64,000 nucleotides of DNA from the NCBI GenBank assembly GCA_011634665.1, contig WAEK01000009.1, forward strand, positions 2,099,501-2,163,500. The letters are read 5' to 3'. The notes below the pieces were generated by a model. The model had not been told where the DNA came from. It saw nothing but the letters and a program-made list of their open reading frames with translations, and did not search any database. The position numbers and the translations under genes are program-made. This DNA comes from Mortierella sp. BCC40632. Its lineage: Eukaryota; Mortierellomycota; Mortierellomycetes; Mortierellales; Mortierellaceae. Shown here piece after piece: positions 43,080-53,361 of the stretch (its first letter is position 1; the number at the start of each line of letters is the position of its first letter).

Positions 43080-43625
43080 AGCAAATCCGCCTACGATATG
43101 GGCCCCTATGTTCTCAGTCCCCGAAAAAGTGGCAACAGCCATTGTAAACCGTTTCATCCGTTTCGTCGAAGGAAAGGCATCCGAGGTCCTATGGAAGGAC
43201 AGATGTGAGGCAACTGTGGCATGGGAAGCACGAGGATGATGGATCGATGGTGAGGGTTTCTTATGCCCTGCTGGTGCATACCGTCGTGGAGCACCCTTAG
43301 CTGATCACCTCGAGCAACGCTGCCCTGGTGCTCAGAACGATACGGCATCTGCAGAAGCCGCCCTGCTGGATAGTCTAGCAGGCAAGCGTCATTTGGAGGT
43401 AATGGAGAGTATGGGGAGGATTCCTTTCCGGTGACAGTCTGTTTTTTCAACCTTTTAATCGTCTTGAAAAAGACGGCAATCGTTGCGCGGGACTTTGGCA
43501 ACGTGAGCTGTTATGGTATTATGGAGGACTGCCACCGCTCCACGGTTGCCGTGGCTAGTTTAGTTTAGTCTCGGCCTACATAGCTAGTTCCAGCAGAAAC
43601 AGATTGTTAAAAAAAAAAAAAAAAA
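43080..43625 (+). mobile_element. LINE 3' end of a second family (F), poly-A tailed
   Basis: A decayed ORF2 C-terminus (AAIVNRFIRFVEGKASEVLW, then GKRHLEVMESMGRI) parallels the tail protein of LINE A (FFEAIEEYGRKQIWGQRC .. KKLDVMERLGSWKK). A distinct 3' UTR, CAGTCTGTTTTTTCAACC to CAGCAGAAACAGATTGTT, then follows with 18 A residues. A minus-strand copy of this UTR is at 51478-51722. The upstream limit is uncertain. Confidence 0.65.
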
Positions 43626-44607
43626 GATCGGGCTCCTCGCAGCAATCCTATGCAGAGAGATGGCAGTCTATAGGTCCTCTTTTCGTCCAAGTATCTGTCA
43701 TGGAAAGGGGTTTTTTCAATTCTCTTGGAGAGTAAGGGATGACGCACGACCTGGATACCATCGAGATCCGTGGACAGGCAGGGCGAGGGTTTTCTCTTAT
43801 CTAAGGATCGGTATGCGTACTACCATGGCATTTGGAACTCGGCAGCAGATAGAACGCGAGGGAGTGGGACAGGGCTGATGGTCCACAAACGGTGGCACAA
43901 GTTATGCGTTGGAGGAGAGACATATGGGAACGGCAGGGGCATCACAGCATTATTCGGTTTTAAGTCAGGCTCAAGACTCGCGGTGGTAAACTGCTACATA
44001 CCGCCTCGATCGACACCCAGGAGAGAGCAGGAAGCGGTAGAGCAATGGGTGAAACCCCAAGTGAGGAAACACAGCGACGATCATTTCCATGTCATTGTGA
44101 TCGGCGACTTCAATGGGGTGCCTAGTCCAGCGACTGATAGAGCCAGTGAACAACATAGGACATCGACGCCAGAGCGCACATTGTTCACCTGGCTTGGAAC
44201 ACAGACTTGTGTGGACACCTTTCGTTTTATGCATACGGACAAAAGAACGTACACATGGCAGGACAAAAGTCGGATTGACATGGTCTGGAGCTCAGAAGGT
44301 CTGACGACATATCTGTTGTAGTGCAAATCACAGGCATTGACAGCACCGTTAAGTGGAAGACGGGCTCCAAAGGATGGGGTCTGAAAGGATTGGAAAGTAC
44401 ATCAATTATGTCATAGCACTCCTCGAACTGCCAAAGAAAGCGGTCTTGCCGAGAGCAAGAGCAATCGGAGCCACTATGGCATTCAAGAAAGGCACGCTGA
44501 TTGAGGATGTCGTGGTCCAAGCAAATTGTTCGTTGGTAATCTTGTTTGACAAGATCTACGGACTTAGTGGTAGAACAAGGACCAATTTCTCTGCCACGAT
44601 TTTGTAG
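43626..44607 (+). pseudogene. Scrambled LINE ORF2 fragment (RNase H scrap and APE endonuclease)
   Basis: Starts with GLLAAILC, as in the RNase H of LINE A, then joins endonuclease sequence (43770-44321): GSGTGLMVHKRWHKLC, LAVVNCYIPPR, HVIVIGDFNGVPSPATDR and YTWQDKSRIDMVWSS. The GDFNG and SRIDM motifs mark an APE-type LINE nuclease. The order, RNase H before endonuclease, cannot come from one intact LINE. The open stretch 44353-44607 may be a continuation with no clear motif. Confidence 0.7.
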
Positions 44608-45623
44608 TTTTGATCTCTGGAGCCCCATATGATCCCACCACTTCCCACCCTGGTTTGGGCCTTACGTCCAGGCTCACAGGTCGAAGCTAGGGTTTGGTTC
44701 CATCCTGGACCCTGGCTCCTCTAAATATTAAAACGACCAGTATTTTAGGGGTAGTTTGTTTTTGATTTTCTGGATTTTCGGGCTTTTAGAATGAAAGATT
44801 ACACAAGTGGCGGGCCGCCAGTCGGATAATAGGTTATAGCCTTCATTAGTCTTCTGCCATGCTAGCCAAAGACACTACTGCGCGGTGTCTGACACCTGCA
44901 GTTTGATTGGCTGAGGAAGCTACAAGGCCCTGCACATCAACTACGCTTCTGCGACAACAAACGACTCTCTCACGTCGAACCGGTAGATCGCGGGATGGCC
45001 GGTATAGCTTGTTTCATCCAAACCTTCTTCCTTGACCACATCTTACCCTTGCCAGCCGTTTTGTTCAAAATCATGCAGTCCTTTTCTGAACGACAGGCCA
45101 CATACTGTACAAATAATGAGGTTACTACAATAAAGTTAGGAGGGCAGCTTATCAGGAAAATGGCCTAACCCTTCGTCTATCCTGGAAAAAGCCCATCACC
45201 ACTCGGCCATGAGGCATCAAATACACCTTATTATTTATATATATTCTTTCCTTTCTGTTTTGATTTAGAGATTATAGAGAATACACGAAGATAAAATAAC
45301 TAATATACTGCTCGGACATCCCGCGCAATGGGTTGACCGTTATCATGGACAAGTGCTGTCGAGGTTTGCACTTCTTGGGTGTCCAAGTGAGAGGGGCCAT
45401 TATCTTTTGTCCACTTTTTTTTGGGGAAGAGGGGAGAGGGGTGAAGGGTACCAAAATCTATCTCTCTTTCGTAAATTTCATTAGGTGAGACGCGTTTTCA
45501 CTTAAGCAGACAAGTACCTCGAGGTCAAAATCCTCATCCTTCTCGATGAGCCAAAGCTTGTGAAGAATTCAATGGGACGAGTGAGGATAGCAGGGCGGTG
45601 TTATACTGCGGACGTCGGTTTCT
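44608..45623. other. Intergenic stretch without recognisable features
   Basis: About 1 kb with AT-rich parts (near 45230-45310) and no domain-bearing frame. It includes the 3' flank of the 781-aa gene that ends at 45624. I see no repeat match to the neighbouring elements. Confidence 0.4.
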
Positions 45624-47969
45624 TTACACAGAGCAGGACCCCTCCAGCATACGTCTACATGCGCAACCTTGCTTCGCCAATGCATACACGTTGACGTGTC
45701 GCGGTGCATTGTGTGAGCTATCGTTGCTGGATCCTACTGGCGTCAAGACGAGGATGGCGGACTTGGACAACAACAAGGCACGCAGCCTCGATCTCAATCC
45801 TGGATCTTGGAGGCAGCTGATCAGCCCGCACCAGATCTCAAAAGCCGATGGCCAGCACAACAGCCTGTCATGGAGCGCATGGATAAGGCGCAGGAAAGGG
45901 GAAATTACGGTCGTCGCGCAATAACTGCCACCGTCGTAGTCGTAATTGCACAGGTCCCGAATGGCACTGGAGAGCCCCAGGACATCATTGTTGCGCATGG
46001 TATCGCCAGGGTCCCGGATATTGTTCAGTAGCTGCTCCACACACGGCTCACATGCCCCTCTCGGTATGCTAATTTTCCTCAGGAAATCGCCACTTTCTCT
46101 CTGCTCGATGACATGGACCAGCTCAGCGAGATGCGGAAGGTGAACAAGTTCTTGTGCCCCAAACTTTGCAATATGGCGGTCCTCACTCTCCTTGTCGCCC
46201 AGCCCAAATCTAGTTACTCGACACCATGCCTGGATGCGCTCCTTGAGCTTGCCATTTGGCACGGCAACCTTGCAGATCACTAATGGACCTTGGAGTGCTC
46301 CTCCTCTGCCACCACTACCAACGACACACTCCTTATAGCATGCATCAATTCCTTGCCTCGTCAATGTCTTGTGTTGCTGACAGGCGTCGATGACAGCAGT
46401 GGTACTTAGGCTGCAGCTGGGGCTGTGAGGATAGTTTATGACCACATTGCTGCTGTTCATCTGTTGTTGTTTCCCGAGCAACATTTGCCGACCACCATGT
46501 AGAACGAGGACATGATCCATTTTGCGCCAGACAAAAGTCCATGTTCGCACACTGTCACCGATGGCCATCATCTTGTTGGAGGCTAGGACATCGAAGGCCG
46601 TGTCGCGCATCGTCCATTTGGAGGATTCATCCGCGCCGCTGAAGGGGGCCATGCTCAGTGCGAGTCCGACAATCTCATACTCGCGGCCAACGCACTTCCC
46701 AGCCGCCCAGGCCACGAGCTCTTGGTACACGACACGGCACTGCTTGGGCTTAGAGTCGGTATCAGTACCCTCATGGCAAATCTCACTCACGACTCTGGTC
46801 AGCTGCGCGGCACTCTCGTTTCCGCAGGTCTCTCTGGCTAGATACTGCATCGCAGCTAGCGGCTCTTTGGCCAGGACAAAGAACACCTCAGCCATGGCGC
46901 GCGTTCGGCATGTCATCAGAGGTTCAATCGCAGCTTCAAGGCGCCGGAGTGCATCGAGGACAGATCTACTGATAGAGGTGATTGAGTGCATGTAGGTCGT
47001 GTAGCCATTCAGCAGAACCGGAAGAGCGTAGGCTGCACAGTGGCTACAGGCGGCTGAGTGGTGCGCCCAGCCGAGGACTGAATAGAGCTTGCCCAGTATC
47101 CAAGCACATTCTTCCTTCCTTCCCACGGCGTCATCGTTGTTCTCACTGCAAGGAGAGCTGCTACTGGCGAGGAGGAAGAGCTTGCAGCCGAGAACGGCAG
47201 TCGCCAGACTGCGTACAAGACAAGTGCATCCACTACTAGCGTGGTCGTTAGGCGTCGAAAAATCCTCTTGGTCGAGCAAGTATCTGGCACTGGCGATTGC
47301 AGTGTCAAGGCTGTATAGGACACCGGTACCGTGTTGCTGTTGTTGTTCGCTGTTGGATTGATCTACCATGTACATTGCTAAGTCTCCGATCCTCGCTACT
47401 GTGTGGGCGATGCTCTTCTGTCCTGATCCGTCTGCGGCTTTGGAGCCAAACGTGACCTGAGCTTGCAGTGCCATGCGCTTGACACATTTAACTGCAGCTG
47501 GATCATTCAACTTGGTGGATATTGTTGACGGGACGATAATGGGAGAGGTATCCAAGGCAGGCATGGCGAGCTGCGACAGGACGTTGCCATGGATATAATC
47601 AATGGATATAGGATCGTCTCCACCACAGGTCCAAAGACCCCTGTTCATTTCGAGCTGTATTCTTGCTTGAATCTGGTTCCGCAGGGATGCCAACGCTGTC
47701 CCATCACCACCGTCATTGCTTTGGAGACTGGCACTGTTAGCAAGAGCGGGGCAAATTCGTCCCCTTCCTCCTCCACTTCTGGCGTCGGTAGTAACGTGAT
47801 GAGCATTACTTGCCATGAATGGACATCCTTTTGGGGTATTCTCAGTCCAAGACCCAGAAAATGCAGCAGTGGATTGCGATTTTGTCTTTATTGAGCTCGT
47901 TGCCATGGGCCAGGATGTTGCGTCATGTCTAGAGAGTGTGGATTGCCTGTCAGCAGAAAAGCACTCCAT
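45624..47969 (-). CDS. Large single-exon protein of unknown function (781 aa)
   Basis: Uninterrupted 2346-bp frame from ATG at 47969, far longer than chance and with gene-like composition. The N-terminus is Ser/Thr/Gly-rich and polar (SGGGRGRICPALAN). The rest looks globular and mainly helical with many Cys (about 30), for example CTCLVRSL, CSHCAAYALPVLL, MTCRTRAMAEVFFVLAKEP and PRGACEPCVEQLLNNI. A short Gln run (SEQQQQHG) is present. No catalytic motif, signal peptide or membrane span is evident, and I do not recognise the family. Helical Cys/Leu-rich stretches (LDALRRLEAAIEPLMTCRTR) could form an alpha-solenoid; that is a guess. Confidence 0.65.
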   Translation of the reverse strand: MECFSADRQSTLSRHDATSWPMATSSIKTKSQSTAAFSGSWTENTPKGCPFMASNAHHVTTDARSGGGRGRICPALANSASLQSNDGGDGTALASLRNQIQARIQLEMNRGLWTCGGDDPISIDYIHGNVLSQLAMPALDTSPIIVPSTISTKLNDPAAVKCVKRMALQAQVTFGSKAADGSGQKSIAHTVARIGDLAMYMVDQSNSEQQQQHGTGVLYSLDTAIASARYLLDQEDFSTPNDHASSGCTCLVRSLATAVLGCKLFLLASSSSPCSENNDDAVGRKEECAWILGKLYSVLGWAHHSAACSHCAAYALPVLLNGYTTYMHSITSISRSVLDALRRLEAAIEPLMTCRTRAMAEVFFVLAKEPLAAMQYLARETCGNESAAQLTRVVSEICHEGTDTDSKPKQCRVVYQELVAWAAGKCVGREYEIVGLALSMAPFSGADESSKWTMRDTAFDVLASNKMMAIGDSVRTWTFVWRKMDHVLVLHGGRQMLLGKQQQMNSSNVVINYPHSPSCSLSTTAVIDACQQHKTLTRQGIDACYKECVVGSGGRGGALQGPLVICKVAVPNGKLKERIQAWCRVTRFGLGDKESEDRHIAKFGAQELVHLPHLAELVHVIEQRESGDFLRKISIPRGACEPCVEQLLNNIRDPGDTMRNNDVLGLSSAIRDLCNYDYDGGSYCATTVISPFLRLIHALHDRLLCWPSAFEIWCGLISCLQDPGLRSRLRALLLSKSAILVLTPVGSSNDSSHNAPRHVNVYALAKQGCACRRMLEGSCSV

Positions 47970-49371
47970 ACTGATGGTAGGTATGTGGATGTTTGTGAAG
48001 AAAAGGTAGAGGAGGGGTGTGTGTGCTCGTTATGAGCAAGGTAGTATTTGATTTTGTGAGTATTGAAAGAGGCTGTTCGCTGAACCTCCGGAGTAGGTGT
48101 GAGTCAATGCGTGATCTTAAGTGAAAAGTGCCTTTTTTATAGGGATGGCGACATATGACCAAAGAAAACGGAAATCAGGGGTGCCTTTAGTAAGGGCAGT
48201 AACAGGAGGGTCGGAGAGAGAGGAGAGTGTGAGGTGGATGGAATAGCAGGATCAAGGAGAAAGTGAGAGACGCAATAGAGAGATTAAGGAGACAAGGAGA
48301 ACAATAGGAGAAGTTACAAGGAAGGGATCAAGAGAAATAATGAGAGAGGGGATGCAAGGGAGGAATCTAGGGATAGAGAGGGTTTTCGGAGAGTTGGAGA
48401 GGAGAGCCGCATAAAAAGAAGAGACTGGCTCTTTCGGCAGCCAAACGTTCCTTGCTGTTGCTTTTTGATCCATGGGTATCGACTCTTTTAATACTTGGGT
48501 CTCGGCTCTTTTAATACTTGGGTCTCGACCCTTTTAATCCTTGCTTCATTATCATTTTTGAAGGTTCAAAGCATCACAAAGTACTTAGGAAGTATAGCAT
48601 TTCTGGCATGTATGCAGTTTTTCCCGCAGAGAGCCAGTAAACTAATTTTCCTCAGTTGAGCTTGTTGAGAGTAACTGCTGAATACTTGGTAGCGACAAAA
48701 AAAAAAAAAAAAAAAAAAGCGACAGGACAGGGACCAGTAAAATGGCTTGTGGCAAATTTTGCGCCCACTTGCGACGTTGCTTTCAATACCAGTATCGATT
48801 GGGAAGGGGGCCACATTGGATGGGCCGACCAGTAGCAGAGTAGGCGCGAGTGCAACAAGGACTTGCGATAATGCGGAGAGAAGAGGAGAGGGCAGGAATT
48901 GAGGGCAGAGATGGTGAGTGGAGACGGAGGGATAATGGAGGACAGTGAAGAGAGACGAATAAAGAGAGAGATGCGTGAGAGGGATCAGCGAAAAGAGTGA
49001 GATAGCATGGACGCGTTGATGAACAGTAGGAGGGAAAAAAAAAAAAAAAAAAAAAAAAAAAGGGAAAAAGGGGATGCAAAAAAAAAAAAAAAAACAACGA
49101 GAGGAATGGAAAAATAGGGATGCACAAAAATATTCTAGGGCAGCAGTAGGCTTGTAGCAGCCAAGAGTTCAAAAGCTCTTTCTCTCCTCTCTGCATTTCC
49201 TCGAGGTCCTTTGGACGGATTTTAATCCGAGAGCGAGCTGGAGAGGAGTGGGAGGAGATAGGATATGCAGGAGGGAAAGAGAGGGAGGGGATTTGTTGCA
49301 GACAATTGGTTTGTGGCGGCCGAGCGTTCGTAGCGACACCAATTTGGTATGCTGGTAGGTCAGGATAATGC

Positions 49372-49373
<2 letters not shown>
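47970..49373. repeat. Purine-rich intergenic block with short tandem repeats
   Basis: Upstream region of the 781-aa gene. GA-rich throughout, with three tandem units of about 23-25 bp (CTCTTTTAATACTTGGGTCTCGG type) at about 48482-48545, an A run at about 48699-48718, and A runs near 49036-49061 and 49079-49094. Open stretches here are translations of repeats. Confidence 0.6.

Positions 49374-49434
<61 letters not shown>
49374..49434 (+). repeat. (GA)n microsatellite
   Basis: About 60 bases of uninterrupted AG dinucleotide. Confidence 0.95.
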
Positions 49435-49437
<3 letters not shown>

Positions 49438-49693
49438 GATAGGTGTGGTGGCAACGACAAGGAGAAGGCCCTGTGCAGCACAAGACACCAAGATATGCGT
49501 CTCTACTACACTTTCTTTTGATGCCTCCTACTGTTCAGCTCCTTCTCACACCTTTCCATTCCTTTTTGTATCCCTTTCTAACCATCTTTTTCTCTTTTTC
49601 TTCATTCCTGCTTTCTTTGCATCCCTGCTTTCTCTGCATCCCACACCTTTTCTTATTCAACATCCCTATGTTTCACTGATCTCTCGCAATATC

Positions 49694-51230
49694 ATGACCG
49701 ACAGCCCCTTCACTCTGTTCTGTCTCGTAGATAGAGAGAAGACCGCATTTCCTGAGAACTCAAGAGGTTCAACAAAACCGAGCAGAGTCCTGATTTTGAC
49801 GAATTTACAGCCAAGGATCTTGCACTCTGGAGGGTCTATATCTCCGTCGAGCAAAAGGAGGACCGCAAGGAAATCTGACTTGCTGATGTACCATCAAAAG
49901 ATGAGCTCGACGAGACTGACGACATTGCTGAGGCCTTTACAGAAATACCACCGAAGAAGACAATCCATGTCATTGTCCAGCGCCCTCATCTCCAAGATAA
50001 TGAGACAAGTTTGTTTGTTTGTTGTTGTTTGTTGTTGTTTGTTGTTGTTTGTTGTTGTTGTTTTTTTTTTTTTTTTTTTTGTGGTTCTAACATCGCACAC
50101 CTTCTCATAGAGGGCGAACTTTATGCTAACATCAAAACGAGTTCTTTGGGCCAGGGCCAATTGCCAACTTCCTTGACGCGTTTTTGAAAGGCCTGGAGCA
50201 TCTCCAAACTACAACTAGACATATTCGAGTAATCCCAGCCCTTCGGTACCTAATTCAGCGTCAAGGAATCTCACTGCTAGTTCTATTCTAGACTTAGTGA
50301 AGGAGAACAACAGGGCATTCGGACCTATTTTTGGCGTTTCTGGTAGGTTCCTTGAGGCGGTGCTTGGTTTGCAATATCATGACCTGCGCTTCTACACGAT
50401 ACTAACTTTCCTTCACATCCCGTCATGTTCACAACAGGATGAGGCAAGGCTCGCGCTATGGTTGAGCTCCTCTCTCAACACTAAGGCTATTACTTCAGTG
50501 CTTCCAATGATAACTGGGGATCTGCAGATATGATCACTCTTCGATCTGTCGTCCAAAAGTACTTGAATGACCGAAGCGATTCTTCCGATTACAAACTTGA
50601 GGCTAACAACGAAAATGCAAGAAATACTACACTTCTGCTCTTTTTCTCTCGACCTGTCATCCTCAAGCGCTGTTCAAACATCCCCGGCAGCAGCGAGTCG
50701 TTGAACAGCGCAGGGTGAACTCTTTTACAAGTGTGCCCGCGTGTGTTCTTCGAACAGGACCTTTTCAATATGCTCTTCCTTCAGCTTCTCCATCTTCGAC
50801 ATTACCGTGAAACCGATCTCTGGAATTTTGTGCGCAGTATGTATGAGGATACCAAAGGATGCCTTTTTCGAACACGGATGCCTACAAAGGATCAAGAACA
50901 ACGCCAGAATCTTAGTGATCCACGATGAAGCTCAGGTTCTTGGTGATGAAGCTCAGGTTCTTGGTGATGAATTCAGCTCAGTTCCTTCCAGTCAATAACC
51001 TCAGCCGAGGCTCCACGACCACTTCTCTCTCCTATCTTACATGCGTTATCGAGACATTGGCGAGCACTAGCTCACTCTGGTTACCTGCGGAGCTGGTCTT
51101 TCGATCAATACTCCATTTTGGGTTCAGAGCTCGGGTTCTGGTCTCAATGATAGCTCCACTACCTCTGAGGTGAGCAGTTCTCCTCTTTTGACGCAGGCTC
51201 GTCTGGCAATCACGTTTGAGCTCAGAGACC
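49694..51230 (+). pseudogene. Crinkler (CRN)-type protein with P-loop NTPase region, decayed
   Basis: The ATG at 49694 begins MTDSPFTLFCLVDRE, the style of the Crinkler N-terminal domain. In other frames come SPDFDEFTAKDLALWRVYI, DELDETDDIAEAFTEIPPKK and TIHVIVQRP, which closes the CRN N-domain. Near 50325 FGVSG is the place for a Walker A loop, but the Lys-containing part is absent. NWGSADMITLRSVVQKY lies near 50510-50560, and a Walker B-like ILVIHDEAQ near 50915-50940, followed by RYRDIGEH and LTLVTCGAGLSI. At least eight frame changes or stops and a T run (50059-50081) break it. CRN proteins in oomycetes and early fungi act as secreted effectors or in intergenomic conflict; role here unknown. 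Described as a relic only. Confidence 0.7.
50934..50975 (+). repeat. Tandem 21-bp duplication at the Walker B motif of the CRN relic
   Basis: The unit GAAGCTCAGGTTCTTGGTGAT occurs twice in a row, translating as DEAQVLG repeated. It keeps the frame but doubles the expected acidic Walker B site. Confidence 0.85.
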
Positions 51231-51477
51231 AACTAACATTTGGCCCCTTTTTCCTTCCACCTACACCACCACCACCACAAAAAAAAAAAAAAAAAAAATA
51301 GGAACCAAAGTGCCCACCCACCATAGTGGTTCTTATGAAAAGCGGGAAAGATGGGTGATGGCTCGTAGGGGCATCCCGGGGGAGAGGATCGTTTTGAATG
51401 ATCTCGTTCGCCGCACCTTTGAGCGCGGATGAAATGCATTACTTCTCCTAAACGAGTGCGCTCAAGTGAGCCCTCCT

Positions 51478-51722
51478 TTTTTTTTAACAATCTGTTTCTG
51501 CTGGAAATAGCTATGTAGGCCGAGACTAAACTAAACTAACCACGGCCACCGCTCCACGGTGGCAGTCCTCCATAATACCATAACAGCTCACGTTGCCAAA
51601 GTCCCGCGCAACGATTGCCGTCTTTTTCAAGACGATTAAAAGGTTGAAAAAAACAGACTGTAACCGGAAAGGGATCTTCCCCATCCTCTCCATTACCTCC
51701 AAATATCGCTTGCAAAATCTCC
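51478..51722 (-). mobile_element. LINE family F 3' tail (minus strand)
   Basis: Reverse complement of the 3' UTR at 43390-43625: T run at 51478-51486, then AACAATCTGTTTCTGCTGG, CCTACATAGC-type and AACAGCTCACGTTGCCAAAG blocks. The 5' end keeps YLEVMERMG-like coding. Only about 245 bp remain. A T run lies at about 51736-51745 just beyond. Confidence 0.75.
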
Positions 51723-51773
51723 ACAGCTACCTTGGTTTTTTTTTTAATAATCCACAGCTACCTTGGTGTCCGT

Positions 51774-51789
51774 CAGCACCATTGCGTCT
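51774..51789 (-). repeat. Left target-site duplication of LINE copy G
   Basis: CAGCACCATTGCGTCT occurs here, against the poly-T end of copy G, and again at 53152-53167 at its 5' end. The site itself lies in an older LINE scrap (compare 52207-52222). Confidence 0.6.
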
Positions 51790-53151
51790 TTTTTTTTTTT
51801 TTGTTAACGAGGGCCCCACGTGGGCATGCAGAGTTTATGGAATACCGGGGCTACTGCCCCGTTGTCACTTGGGCCATAGCAGGATCTAGCCCTGCAAATA
51901 AACACTAAATAGTTCTACCTAATGTCCAGATACTCTGTTCGCCATCACCCACGTCGCATGAGTGGTCGTAATGCCAGCTCCCTACGCGGCCTGTTGCGCT
52001 CATTCGTCGTCTTTTAGCCCTCTTGGTCCATCGCTAACACTTTTTTCCAACTCCCCAGCCGCTCCATCACCTCCAGCTTCCTCTTTCCAAGGTAGTACTC
52101 ATGCACAGTACGGTCTGCTTCATCGTATGCCTCCTTGAGGTTCGGCTTCTGCCTCAGCGGATTGTTCAAGTCGGAGAAATCTCCACAGCTACCTTGGTGT
52201 CCGTCAGCACCGTTGCGTCTCCCAGCGCGTTTGCTCACTGCAGAGATTCCTATCGACTTTTTTCCCAATTCACTGTGGTGTCACACCGTTGGCCCCAGAT
52301 CTGCTTTCTACCATACTCCTCAATGTTCTCAATAAACCGGCTGGCCATATACTTTGCCGTAGTCCCTGTCGTCCTGTGCATTATCTTCCATCTTAGCACC
52401 AACTCTTTTGGTACTAAGCCTTGGTATGCTTCCATGATGGTGTGCATCGGTTGATCGTCTTCCTCCTCGTTGTCCCTCTCCTCGTATTCCCTTTGGCCGG
52501 ATATTTTGCCACACCTTGGAAAACATCCTCCAGCGAGTCCCCACAACTCCTCATCCCGTCTTTCTGTGAACCTCGGCTCCTTCTGCCTGAACTTCTTTTT
52601 CCTGCTGAGCCTTCTCCTTTCTTTCCTTCCACTCCCCCTTTTCTCCTTCAGCCACTGTCTACGTCCACTGTCCTTCACTCTCGACACCATCTCCTTCCAT
52701 CCTTCTTCCTGCGTCTGCCTCGTTGCTCTACATCTCCACACGTGCTCCATCGTTTCCGGTTCCTCCTCGCAGACTCTGCACGTATCCTCCTCATATAGGT
52801 CTGGGTGGCGCTTCTTCATCTCGGTTAGAGTCGGCAGCATCCCATGCAGTTTCTTTACCCTGTGCGCTCTCTTCTTACAGTCGCTTTCGCTGGTAAAAAA
52901 TCCCCTTGGCGGGTTCCTGCTGTGGATAATGTCTAGAGTTGGACTCCATTCAATGGCTTTCCAGTTCCTGATGTACCTCTTGGTCCTGTTCTGTCTAAGC
53001 CAGTGTTGGTGTATCCTCGCCGCCGACTGAAGTTTGAGCAGCTGTCGCACGTCATCCTCTAGCGGATCTCCTAGGAATGTTGCTCTACAGCCGTACTCTT
53101 CCTGCATTCTGTCGGGCAGTTTCCACTCTTGTCTTTCTCCCCTATGCGCCA
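51787..53151 (-). mobile_element. LINE copy G, 5'-truncated
   Basis: Minus-strand LINE of about 1.36 kb with T run (poly-A) at about 51789-51802, GTTAAC and the 3' hairpins (GGGCCCCACGTGGGC; GGGGCAGTAGCCCC). It carries the end of ORF2: EEYGCRATFLGDPLEDDVRQ, HQHWLRQNRTKRYI, zinc knuckle CRVCEEEPETMEHVWRC and the C-terminal tail. It is closer to copy B in protein but has its own 3' UTR variant. It ends about 140 bp from tRNA-Arg. Confidence 0.85.
52014..53151 (-). pseudogene. LINE copy G ORF2 C-terminal part (zinc knuckle and tail)
   Basis: Open from 53151 to about 52250 in one frame and then in a shifted frame to a stop at 52014 (GKKSIGISAVSKRAGRRNGADG .. KKVLAMDQEG). The break lies in an A run near 52258-52265 (GGGAAAAAAGTCG). 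RT and RNase H are missing through 5' truncation. Confidence 0.8.
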
Positions 53152-53289
53152 GCACCATTGCGTCTCCCATATACTGCGAAAACATAGTAGAAGGAAGGTG
53201 GGGAAATAGTGATAGAGTGGAGGAAATAAGGGAGGAAGACTTTGGTGGCGAGGGGGGCAAGATCGCCAGGGGTTTATCCTGAAATCGTT

Positions 53290-53361
53290 GGGCTTGTAGG
53301 ATAATGGATAGTCCCCCAGACTTCGAATCTGGTAATCCGAGTTCGATCCTCGGCAAGCTCA
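53290..53361 (+). tRNA. tRNA-Arg (TCG)
   Basis: 72-nt cloverleaf: acceptor GGGCTTG with CAAGCTC (one G-T pair), D arm with box A (TAGGATAATGGATAG), anticodon stem CCAGA/TCTGG with loop CTTCGAA (anticodon TCG), and T arm with box B GAGTTCGATCCTC. Discriminator A. No intron. A T run follows at about 53391-53410, compatible with a Pol III terminator. Confidence 0.94.
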
